Origin: Diorhabda sublineata
Taxonomy: Eukaryota; Arthropoda; Insecta; Coleoptera; Chrysomelidae
Assembly (NCBI RefSeq): GCF_026230105.1
Contig: NC_079477.1
Span: 2,485,001-2,549,000, forward strand
Direction of reading: 5' to 3'
DNA: 64,000 nucleotides
Part shown: in pieces, positions 48,819 through 59,314 of the stretch
Layout of the letters: each line of letters starts with the position of its first letter
Position numbering within the stretch: the stretch's first letter is position 1
The notes under the pieces: model-generated
Told to the model about the DNA's origin: nothing
Database searches by the model: none
What the model saw: the letters and a program-made list of their open reading frames with translations, nothing else
Position numbers and translations under genes: made by a program

Positions 48819-51800
48819 ATGAGTACCGAGGAGTTACTTATTACAAATAGGGCTCAAATTAGAAAAAAATGGAAAGAAGAAGGTGTTGACGTTGAAAATG
48901 ATATTGAAATTATTAGAAATTGGTTAAAGACTCAACATCATTTACCTGAAATGCCCTGTAAGTAATTTAAATTTGTTTATAATTATTTGAAATGAAAAAT
49001 ATCAGCCCTATTGTTAAATCTTCATAAATATTATTAATCCTAATATATTTGCCACGTTATATCGTAAAAAATAGCTGTGGTTGTCCTTGAAAATCTGAAA
49101 ATCATTTTTATAGATGTTTTTCTACAAAACTAACCTTATATTTGCTTAATTACTTCGATATAAATGATATATTTTTGTTTATTTTCGTGAAAACACAACT
49201 TTTGTGTTTATTATATTGTCACTATTCAAATTCAATTATATCTACGTTATTATACTTGAATGATCTAATCAAATTGCCATCCATTATCTCTCGTTGATCC
49301 AAAATTAATATATTAATTTTATTATTTAGACTTGAACGGTTTTTTTGTCTTTCAATAACCTAATTTCAAAATATGTACTTCGAAGAATCTCAATTTACAA
49401 TTATAATAACCTAACCAAACTTATATACAAATAAAGAAACTTATTAAAAATTAAATAGACAAACTGAACTCTAATAGGTGCGCAACCCACAATACATGTT
49501 TCATTATTCCAAATAAGAAGCTTCGGAAAGAATACGTTTTAATTCTTAAATTATTTAATTTTTGTAAATGTCTTTTCAGCCGATAATATGATTGAATTTT
49601 TTTTGACAAATTGCAAATTTAGCATCGAGAAAACGAAACAAAATATTGATATGTACTACACAATAAGGCCACTATTACCTGAAATATATCAAAATACTAA
49701 TCCTTGTTTATCAGAAAATCAAGCTGTTTTCAATTGGTCGTAAGTATATTTTTTAAAGCAATTTATTCAGTCTTTAAATTTTTCAACGTAATAATTAAAA
49801 TGAAACGATAAGTCACGATCAATATGATTTTTTTTTTATATATCGATACAAGTAACTTGAACTTGAACACGGGTTGAATAGGAAATTGATATTTTTAACT
49901 TGGCAACAGTGCTGCTGTCATTGACATTGGAACGTCCGCTCACAAAAAAGTCGAAACAGAAGTTTCCTCGAGAATGTATCGCATAAAGCATAGTATGAAG
50001 GTTATATATGATGTATAGGTACATATAGAACAGTGGTGCATTCGTTTACAAAATTGGTTTAATTCGTAATTTTTTTTTAAGTCCGGGAGGTGTTCCTGAT
50101 TATAAAAGTGTAATATGACACTTGATATTTTTTGACGGTATTGTTTAAGAAGGTAAATAAACCAGAAAAAATGCATTTTTTGCAAACAACTAATTTTTTT
50201 ATATTCTTCACCATATTTCGAATAAAAAAAATCACTATCACACTCGTGTCTTCGTATCTATCGTATCTTCAAACCATTAATTGTTATTATCCTAATATCC
50301 TAATTTTCTTGATTCAAATAACATACCTAAATAATCGAAATGGTATAATTTTGAATTTTTTATACAATATATGAACTATATTGAGCAAATTAACCTAAAT
50401 AGATTTGAAAAATTTCTTTTTTTTATGTTTTATTCACATTATAACAATATGCATACTCTTAAAGAGAGAACTATTTCTATCTCACTCCCATCCCTATGTA
50501 TAAGATGAGTATGACAAAGACCGATGACGTGCTTAAAAAATTATTTGCTGTTTTTCAGCAATCATACGTTAAAAAATGTTATTATTACTGTTTCTAATAT
50601 TAATCTATTGAATTTTCCAACTGATAGTTTTATGTAATGAGAGTTTTTTTCATTTTTAAGCCACATTTTCGGTAATTGAAGTTAACATAAATATTTTTTC
50701 TCATTTTTCAATGAGATGAAAGAAAACAAATATTCCTGTTGTGATTTATGGGAAATTACACAATTACAAAGTACACAACTTGAGTAGTAATTTGAAGAGT
50801 TAATTCCATTTTTTGACTAAAATCAATATATTTATAACCAAGGTTAGATTTGACAAATTCACATCAGTGCTGTCATATGTCAAAACTTACGTAGCAGCCC
50901 TCGTATTCATATTGCAATATTTTACTAAATTTTATAATAAAAAATATTTTAGATTCGTTCTTCCATTACCAAAATTAACATCAAGTTTGCACAGAGTCAC
51001 ATTGATTAAATTTAGAAGCGTAGATGCCGAATTAATAAGTTTCACGAAATGGGTTTCAATGTTTATGAACGGCATCTACGAAATTAAAATGCAAGAAGAT
51101 TTATCTATGGGAGAAATACTGATTTGTGATTTGGGAACTTTAACTTTGGCATATTTACCTAAAATAAATCCCATGGTTATTAAAAAAGCAGCTTTAATTT
51201 TAGAAGTAAGTAATAAGATTATTACTCAGACATTGCTGCAGTAGTGAGGGAACGGGTTGCAGCGTTGCCGTTTCTCTGAAGTGTTCGTTTTTATTTCGAT
51301 AACTATATTGATTCTTATCTCTATTCCAAATCCAAAATATTTATGTCTTAACCTGGAATAGAGCAAAACGTAGAAATGCGAATTTTTTCACCATCGATTG
51401 AACACTTCTTGTTATTTGATTCTCAACCTTTTTTGTATAGAAAGTTTGGAGTAATCGAGTAAAAGGTATCCATCTTGTCAACGTTCCTGCAATAGCTGAT
51501 GTATTAATATCGATATTAAAATCTGCTGTGAGTAAAAAAATTAAAGAAAGGGTAAGTTCACTACAAAATCGTTACGGATTTTATTAATTATATCTAAAAA
51601 ATTAAAAAATATCCTAAAAATGATTATACACGAATCGAATCAAAACTTACTTCTATTTGTTCGTTCAATATTCCGTCCGTCTAATTTGAATGACATCCTA
51701 TTAAAACACAAGTAATTAACTGTCAGTTTTAAATGATTATCATCTAAAGACGATTACTAAACCTAAACGTTGCAGTCAACGTGTTAATAATGTTCGTGTA

Positions 51801-52769
51801 CTGATATTTAAAAGCGGAAAATACATAAATGTTTATTGTATATGCTTTAAACTTCAAACAAAAATTATTTATTACACAACTACTTGTACAGTGGTCGGCA
51901 TAAGTCTGGCAACGCTGTCGAAAGAGATTCGTTTTATGAGAGTCCCGCACGGTCATGTGACTTGACACGAACGCTAGTTTTTGTCTGACGGCCACTGGCC
52001 GTTCCCGATCTCCGAGTCGTTTTGTAATTTCTGTTAAATTCATTTCGATAATAAATTTTTTTTCTCTTAATGAAAATAAAATTATTACATTTTTTAACAA
52101 CTTCATATTATTTTTATTCATTCAATCCACACTGTTAAGTTAAAAGTCCTTGAGTATATAAAGTATATAAAAGTTTGAGTATATAAAAATAGTTATTCAT
52201 TCGATTTGTAAAAATTTAATAACTCTTTCTTTAATATGTTAAAAAATAATTAACCCAGATCTCAAAGGTTCATACCTCTGTCTTGAATCGGCGTAATTTA
52301 AAAAAAGCTATAACCTACTTTCATTAGGTTCAATTTGGCAACATTGTCAGCATAATAAAATGATGTGGGGGATTTGTATTGACTTCTAAGCTCGTTACGT
52401 ACATTTTAGATATATATACATGGTAAATTGGAAGATCTATTTGACTACGTATCAAAAGATATTTTACCATGTGATTATGGTGGCATGGAAAAATCTATGG
52501 ATGAATTGAATGGTATGTTTCGCGGGAAATTATATTTGAATGATAAAATGAAAAAAAAAAAATACTAAAAATTATATAAATATTTGAAAATTTTGTTGAA
52601 TACGCGTGTTATTTTTCTAGAATTATGGAAAAACAAATTAACAGAATACAAAGACAGATTTTTAATGTTGGAAAAAATGAAAATTGATGAAGACGTTCGT
52701 CCAGCCCCCTTAAAAAATTCGGATTTATTAGGATATTATGGAAATTTCAAAAAAATCGATATTGATTGA
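48819..52769 (+). CDS. CRAL-TRIO lipid-transfer protein (alpha-tocopherol transfer protein-like), gene B, 304 aa
   Basis: Exons are 48819-48957, 49580-49739, 50953-51205, 51441-51551, 52410-52512 and 52621-52769; all are GT-AG and total 915 nt. The N lobe reads EDGVDVENDIE-like (VDVENDIEIIRNWLKTQHHL) then MIEFFLTNCKFSIEKTKQNI. The CRAL-TRIO fold has FVLPLPKLTSSLHRVTLIKF, MGEILICDLGTLTLAYLPKI, KGIHLVNVPAIADVL and LFDYVSKDILPCDYGG (DYGG at 243-246). The C-terminus LLGYYGNFKKIDID matches gene A closely. Exon lengths and phases match gene A except for small indels in exons 2, 3 and 4. It has no signal peptide, so it is expected to be a cytosolic carrier of a hydrophobic ligand. The ATG is the first in frame after a TATA motif. 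Confidence 0.94.
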
Positions 52770-53320
52770 AATCCTGTATACATATTTCCAAATATTTAAT
52801 ATTTTAATATACGGGGTGTGTCTAAAAAATTGTGACGTGTAAAACTGTACAATCCTGGGGTCAAATTTATTTAATAGACTCAAATGTCTGTTAAATAAGA
52901 GTTCTTGGAGTGCTGTGTACTTTTCAAGCAAAATGCTCCTTCGAAAAATTTCTTTTTCCAGACCTCAGAATAGCAAGAAGGAAATTATATTTTATGGTGA
53001 GGGTACACGGTCTGAAACTGTGCCGTAATAATCAATTCTCGTGTTATGTAGAGTGTCATCGAATTTCTCGAGATGTCGTGCCAAGTCACGTGGAACTGCG
53101 AGTTCCAGAGTTCACTTCTGGTGTACTACAGAGTGCCACCGAACTTAACCTAACCTAACCTAAAAGCGAGGAATATAATTAAATGTTGAGTGCGAGAGAT
53201 ATGAGGAAATTGATGATTCTGCACGTCAATGCTTAGTTTTTCCCTTGTAACCCCAATATACGCGTAAAACAGAGGTCAGTTCCGTTGCCTAGCGACGACT
53301 TACCAAAAGAATAGAAAGTC
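52770..53320. other. Spacer downstream of gene B
   Basis: CGGGGTGTGTCTAAAAAATT at about 52815 resembles a mobile-element end. A perfect run of TTAACCTAACCTAACCTAA lies at about 53144, a short interstitial copy of the TTAGG telomere motif. No gene was recognised. Confidence 0.45.
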
Positions 53321-53990
53321 GTGCTCGCCGTAATAAAATATACAAATCCGTTACGCCATTGGCGACGAGAAAATCGTCGTCATCCCAATGAACTCTTCCC
53401 AACGCGTCCAAAGACCCCCATCCAAAAATGCAACGGCAAAAATGTAGACCACACCTATACCGAAGAAGAGTTCCTAGAGATCCATTCGACACTAAAATTC
53501 CCCGTTCTGAAATCCTGGAGGATCATTGCCAGGTCAACAAATAAACCTACCTCCAAGTTTCGAATTATAACAGACTCCGAATCAGCCCTCACCAAGGGCA
53601 TAAACTTCCACGGGCTTTCGCACTATTGCGAAGCCTCGAATTCAAATTCCATTCCCGCAGTCCCCAAATATTGCATCCGCTGTTCCTCCGCCGGCCATTC
53701 CGCAGACTCCTGCAATGCCAAACCTATTTGTCCATAAACCAGAAAAATGCCCAAAGTCGAAATCCCCTATTTGCAAAAATTTCGGTGGATCTCACACAGC
53801 CTTCCATCCCCGTTGTCCGAAAAGGATGGAAACTCCCATAGCTCCCCAGGAAACGACCCCAGTCACCCTGGAAAAACCCCGTACGACCTCTCTACGAACA
53901 CCAAAATATTAATCGAAAGCCTGGCAACCACAATTATGAATGTTATCCCCACATAACACACACACCAACCCCCCAATAATCACCCTACAC
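53321..53990 (+). pseudogene. LINE (jockey-like) ORF1/gag remnant with zinc knuckles
   Basis: The frame 53321-53737 ends with YCIRCSSAGHSADSC, a CCHC knuckle. In the next frame CPKSKSPICKNFGGSHTAF and HPRCPKR continue the second and third knuckles, as in gag-like ORF1 proteins of jockey-type non-LTR elements, so at least one frameshift is present. Base composition is much richer in C than the neighbourhood, a sign of recent arrival. No reverse transcriptase follows, so this is a fragment. Confidence 0.75.
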
Positions 53991-54985
53991 ATTTCGACGA
54001 TCGTCGGTGTTGCCAGGTTTTCTGCGGTTTCCCTGCAACCTGGTAAACCGGTTCTCCAGTCAAATGGCCGACGGTAGGGAATAACGCAGCCGCTGCTGTT
54101 TTTACTTGCAAAGATAAAATATACAGGCGCGCACAAGTAGAGGCCGCCGGTCAACGTTCACGACGCTTTCCCCGAACGCAAAGGCTTACGAAAAAAATTT
54201 TCCGAGACAGGATCTTTTGTTGCGGGCCTTTTTCGTAGACAACGGCGGCGCCCTGGCACCAGCTCGCGTCGTAGAGTTCGGGAACCGCTGCTGTAGAACA
54301 TCGAAGCTCGAATTCCACCCGGGACGGTCTCCAAAATTGTCATTCTCGCTCCATCGCCGTACATCGTGATTTTCCATTTCTCGTGAGCCTTTATAGAGCA
54401 CCATTCTGCTTGAAAAGTACTTCTTGTTAAACTGATGCAAATTGTCTCAAAAAAATAATTCTGTTCGTAAAAATAGTGAGCAAAGTTAGATTTTCATAAT
54501 TTTCGACAAGGTTTCGAGAGGGTTGCTTTCATCATCGACGAAATTATGAATATCTAACTCGAACTATATTTTTGTGGGCAAGATTATTGATTTCTATATA
54601 AACTAAACTAAAAAAGGGTTTAAATCAACTTATTTTTTCATACATTTATACCAATTTATGTATTTTAAATAAAATCAGAAATGCACTTTTCGTTGTTTTA
54701 TTTACATTTTTATGATTGAATCGATAATACACGCGATTACTATGGAAATAAAGATAAAAAATGATATTTATCATTTTTTTTGTTCATTTTTCACTATTAT
54801 GACCAGATTTTTTTGAATAAATTATGACGAATATAAACAATGAAACATATTGGTGACTTAACCTTATTATTTTGTTAATAATTCAATTTTCAAGGATTTT
54901 AAACGATATAATAACCTACACGTACACCTGTTTGTGCCTATCAACAGCGCATGTCTTTTATGAACATCACCTCGTACGTATGTCC
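53991..54985. other. GC-rich patch (to about 54440), then AT-rich spacer
   Basis: Positions 54000-54440 keep the C/G-rich composition of the preceding gag fragment (GACAACGGCGGCGCCCTGGC), but no conserved frame is found on either strand. It may be further LINE sequence or a 5' UTR of the element. From 54480 the sequence returns to AT-rich with nothing recognised. Confidence 0.4.
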
Positions 54986-55645
54986 GCTGTATCGTCAAGA
55001 AAATAATCCGAGAGAGCTGAATCTGGCGAATAGGGTGCACGAGGTAGCAATTTAAACTTTAATTCATTGATTTAGGCCTTTGCAATAACGGATTTGTGAG
55101 CTGGTGGTGGTACTGGTGAAACTGCACTTTCTCCGTTGATAGTTTTTCATTTTTCAAGATAGTGAATTAAGATTATACCACGCGTATCCCAAAAAACAGA
55201 CGCCAAGAATTGGTCTGTAAATGGAACGGTCGTTGGAGCCGGTTCTCCCTTGTCAGTCCATTGTTTTGAGTGTTTTTTTGTTTCTGGTGGGAAGTGATGG
55301 ATCCGCGTTTCATCCGTGGTTAGGAAACAGCGCGAAAATTACATTTTATTTCTGTGAAACTTTACCGAAAACTCAAACGCGACACCCATCTTGAACACAG
55401 CTTTCTAATGTCCAAATTTTCAGTTAATATGTGATGTATCGCATTTCTACGATGTCTTTTATGTCGCGCACTTTCAGTCGACGATCATCCAGGTCCGTTT
55501 CATGGATTTTTTTCAACGTTTCTGGAGTCATCACCTCGTTTAGTCGATCTTTGGGATGTTCGCAGATCCTAAGGCCTTGTTTAAACTCTGCTACCCAATA
55601 TTTCACTGACAGAGTAAAATCTAGTTGAGATTTTTTATTGGTTGG
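54986..55645 (-). pseudogene. Mariner (irritans-type) transposase pseudogene
   Basis: On the minus strand MKYWVAEFKQGLRICEHP, VMTPETLKKIH and DDRRLKVRDIKDIVEM match the N-terminal helix-turn-helix region. Farther on, fragments resembling DETRIHHFPPETK, VFWDTRGII and LPRAPYSPDSALSDYF correspond to the catalytic core, in different frames. Several shifts and deletions disable it. No terminal repeats were located. The 26370-26530 fragment is a separate relative. Confidence 0.82.
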
Positions 55646-56275
55646 GCCTCGTATACGAAGAAATGCTCTATAACAAACACTGAAGATTAACGACTTTTAA
55701 AATTTGAGACATTCTGTATATAGTTGATATAATCAAAATAATAATACAACAGGAAATATTTTTATTGCTAATTGCAAAAAGATTTGTTATTATTTATTGT
55801 AGTTTTTCATGATATCATTTATTTTGATAAATTTCAATTTCCTCTAATTATATAAAACGTAGACCGATATTCAAAATTTATAACGTTCTAATAATCCAGT
55901 CAAAATAGACAATAATAAGTCATAACTTAACGAAAATTCGCATAGAGCTGAAAATTGATAGAGACGTTAAATACATCATTATAAATGAAATGTCAAAAGC
56001 CCCCTTCGATCCTACTTCTGCAAAAAATTTTATTCAAGGTCAAAAGTACAAAATTGAGGTTTTTTCCATTTTTCTCGAAAACAGTAAATATTATCGCGAA
56101 AGTAGGTCAGACAAAAGTTGTAGATCATACAATTCTCTACAAAAATGGTCCAGTCACTTTTTCTCTTACGACTCACCGTTCGTGAGATATCGCGGTTTTA
56201 ATCATTCATATTTTACATAATATGCACTAAAATGCAGGCCTGTATACGTCACCGGACGTTAAATTTAAATGAAAA

Positions 56276-57107
56276 CTAGCTTTTACCCGCGGCTTCGCTC
56301 ACATCGAATCCATTAAATAAGTATCAGAAATCATTATAATAGAAAAGAACGAACTCTGTAGCTATATTAAATCTTTGAATGTAGAAAAATTGCCTAAAAC
56401 CTACAAAAATCCATAACACAACATTGAATGTCCGCGCCTAGCTCCTCTCCAATTCAAACGATTTAAGTGTTCAAAAACTCAAAATAAAGAAGGTGTTTCA
56501 GCGAGTGTTCTTAAACCAAAACGAAGTCTCTATCTTGAATAGAACCTGAGATATTGAGGATAGAACGTGTGTATGCCAAAAACCTACTAAAATCCATAAC
56601 TCCACAGTGAATGTCCGCGCCTAGCTCCTCTCAAACTCAACCGATTTAAGTGTTCAAAAACTCAAAAGAAAGAAGGTGTTTCAGCGAGTGTTCTTAAACC
56701 AAAACGAAGTCTCTATCTTGAATAGAACCTGAGATATTGAGGATAGAACGTGTGTATGCCAAAAACCTACTAAAATCCATAACTCCACATTGAATGTCCG
56801 CGCCTAGCTCCTCCTAGTGTTTCGGCGAGTGTTCTTAAATCAAAACGAAGTCTCTATCTTGAATAGAACCTGAGATATTGAGGATAGAACGTATGTATGT
56901 GAAAAACTCCCATAAGTAATGTACAGGGGGAAATCGCATTTGAGTATAACTTGAGAATGGTGAAAATTAGATAAAATCCGATGATTAATTGCTGATCTGT
57001 GCATCAATACCTTTCATTGAAAAAAAAAATTGAGCAAATCGGTTGGGTAGAACGCCTGAACGGACTCTGAATGGAAATCATCAATTTTTTTAATATATAA
57101 GATAAGA
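56276..57107 (+). mobile_element. Nested SINE/RTE-tail-like repeat
   Basis: It opens ACTAGCTTTTACCCGCGGCT and closes with GAGCAAATCGGTTGGGTAGA, CGCCTGAACGG and a TTTAATATATAAGATAAG tail. This arrangement is common in dispersed insect repeats related to RTE-type elements. Inside it, 56394-56905 has been expanded into a tandem array. It lies inside the 55891-58927 element and so inserted after it. Confidence 0.5.
56394..56905 (+). repeat. 183-bp tandem repeat, 2.8 copies
   Basis: CCATAAC occurs at 56411, 56594 and 56777, a spacing of 183 bp. Each unit contains GAATGTCCGCGCCTAGCTCC, AACGAAGTCTCTATCTTGAA and GAGATATTGAGGATAGAACG. The third unit has an internal deletion after CTAGCTCCTC. Confidence 0.92.
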
Positions 57108-57172
57108 AACTATTAGTTTTTGTTACTTACACAATAAAACTTATATACATTAAATGAAGATTGTAAAATATA

Positions 57173-57979
57173 ATTGAAACAGCAACAGAACAATGGAAAA
57201 GTTCAAATACAACTGTCGTTGTTGGGGAAGATGTTGATTTGTTGATATTACTAACAGCACGGACTCCAAATGATAAAATTATTCACTTTTTAAAACCTGG
57301 GAAAGCTATAGTACAATCAACAATATATTCATCACAAAGTCTGACTGCATGTCCGAAATGTCGAGCCCATATTTAATTTTAACATGCAATAACCGGTTGC
57401 GATACAACATCAGTATTTAAATTGTTTGAGAAACGTAATGATTTAATTCATTGCGCAGAAGTATTTACAAAGATTGACATCGTTACAAACGGAATTCGAT
57501 TTCTTTTTGCAATATATGGTGCTCCGGAAAAAATTGATTCCATAGACAAATATAGATATTTGAAGTTTGTAAAATCTGCAGGGAACAATAAAACAGTCGA
57601 GTTGGACTGTTGGACTGAATGAGCTGGACCAAGAAGATTGGGGTTGAAAATTAACAGATAATTATTTGGAGCCCATTCAAACTTTACTCCCGCCTGCTCC
57701 AGTAAAACTAAATGCAAGACGGATCGTAGTAAAAATTGTGGCTGTCAAAAAGTGGGATTATTTCGTTCGCCAGTATGCATCAATTGTCAGGCTCAGACTT
57801 GCTCCAATATTGAAACAAATACAACAGATGAAGATATTTATGATATTAATGAAGAAACTACTGATGCATCCCTTTTCTTAGTACAGCGAACAGAAATTCT
57901 GCAAGAAGAAGAGAATGAAAACGAAGAAATAATTGTCGAAGTAGAATTATGTAAAAAAACTTTTTCCTTATTACAATAG
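57173..57979 (+). pseudogene. Transposon-associated ORF with PIN/XPG-like acidic motifs and Cys-rich tail, broken
   Basis: Segments in order are VVVGEDVDLLILLTARTP, HFLKPGKA, HAITGCDTTSVFKLFEKR, RFLFAIYGAPEK, YLEPIQTLLPPAPVKL, then a Cys-rich end with C-x6-CGCQKVGL and VCINCQAQTC, and an acidic tail. I associate this motif order with an uncharacterised arthropod protein type found near transposons. The GEDVDLL and GCDTTS motifs resemble the two acidic clusters of PIN/FEN1-like nucleases; that is inference. Two in-frame stops precede HAITG, another follows EDWG, and shifts occur near 57600 and 57715, so the copy is dead. It lies between the inverted arms and is probably element cargo. Confidence 0.65.
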
Positions 57980-58086
57980 ATCGTGGAATATTAGTCCAGT
58001 CGAGATAGACATTTAAATAGAAAAAAATTAATGGCACCGATTTTTTTTAAACGTCGCGATATCTCACGAACGGTGAGTCGTAAGAG

Positions 58087-58927
58087 AAAAAGTGACTGGA
58101 CTATTTTTGTAGAGAATTGTATGATCTACAACTTTTGTCTGACCTACTTTCGCGGTAATACTTACTGTTTTCGAGAAAAATGCAAAAAACCTCAATTTTG
58201 TACTTTTGACCTTGAATAAAATTTTTTGCAGAAGTAGGATCGAAGGGAACTTTTGACATTTCATTTATAATGATGTATTTAACGTCTCTATCAATTTTCA
58301 GCTCTATGCGAATTTTGGCTAAGTCAAATGTCTATTTTGACTGGACTATAATTTACCGGAGTATTATACACGATGAAAAAGTGACTGGACTATTTTTGTA
58401 GAGAATTGTATGATCTACAACTTTTGTCCGACCTACTTTCGCGATAATATTTACTGTTTTCGAGAAAAATGGAAAAAACCTCAATTTTGTACTTTTGACC
58501 TTGAATAAAATTTTTTGCAGAAGTAGGATCGAAGGGAACTTTTGACATTTCATTTATAATGATGTATTTAACGTCTCTATCAATTTTCAGCTCTATGCGA
58601 ATTTTGGCTAAGTCAAATGTCTATTTTGACTGGACTATAATTTACTGGAGTATTATACACGATGAAAAAGTGACTGGACTATTTTTGTAGAGAATTGTAT
58701 GATCTACAACTTTTGTCCGACCTACTTTCGCGATAATATTTACTGTTTTCGAGAAAAATGGAAAAAACCTCAATTTTGTACTTTTGACCTTGAATAAAAT
58801 TTTTTGCAGAAGTAGGATCGAAGGGAACTTTTGACATTTCATTTATAATGATGTATTTAACGTCTCTATCAATTTTCAGGTCTATGCGAATTTTTCCCAA
58901 GTCTAACGTCTATTTTGACTGGACTAT
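58087..58927. repeat. 289-bp tandem triplication of the right TIR arm
   Basis: AAAAAGTGACTGGACTATTT recurs at 58087, 58376 and 58665. Each unit runs through the arm to GACTGGACTATAATTTACC. Units 2 and 3 are nearly identical, and unit 1 differs at its outer edge where it joins the unique inner sequence. Confidence 0.93.
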
Positions 58928-59249
58928 AATTTACCGGGGTATTTCGTTAGATTATACACGATCCTAATTCATCCCATCAACGGAAAATGGGCCTAAAATG
59001 TATCTGAACTAAAGTTTTTAGACAACAGTTTTGAATTTTACTAAATTGCGTTTTCTGAGAAACCCCGGTGAGAAATCACTGACCCCAACGAATACGTAGT
59101 CCTTGAAGTTTTAAATAAACTATTTCCGAATATTGAAAGTTTATTTCATTTGTTTCCATCCGCAATGATAAATTTTTTAATCAAAATATGATTTTTTATT
59201 TTATCGGAAATATCGGTTATTTCGATTAATAATCCCTTCCTGTTTATTT
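58928..59249. other. Spacer upstream of gene C
   Basis: About 320 bp between the transposable element and the promoter of gene C. No feature was recognised. Confidence 0.4.
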
Positions 59250-59262
59250 TCTATAAATAAGG
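59250..59262 (+). promoter_or_regulatory. Candidate TATA box of CRAL-TRIO gene C
   Basis: TCTATAAATAAGG lies about 55-65 nt upstream of the ATG at 59315, a spacing that fits a short 5' UTR as in genes A and B. Confidence 0.55.
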
Positions 59263-59314
59263 ACGAGGAAGTAGTTATTAGTTATTATAATACTAGAGAC
59301 TTTTCTAGTTAAAA

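Larger units (their letters stand above)
55891..58927. mobile_element. 3.0-kb long-TIR element with TAGTCCAGTCA-type ends and a decayed gene
   Basis: The left arm 55891-56222 starts ATAATCCAGTCAAAATAGAC. The right end at 58927 is its inverted match (GTCTATTTTGACTGGACTAT). About 290-330 bp of each end are inverted repeats, both containing GAATAAAATTTTTTGCAGAA-type sequence and GTAGATCATACAATTCTCTA. The right arm has been tandemly triplicated in 289-bp steps. Between the arms lie a nested repeat with an internal tandem array (56276-57107) and a broken gene (57173-57979). The ends share the terminal TAGTCCAGTCA with the hairpin at 47011-47786. The superfamily is unassigned. Confidence 0.75.
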
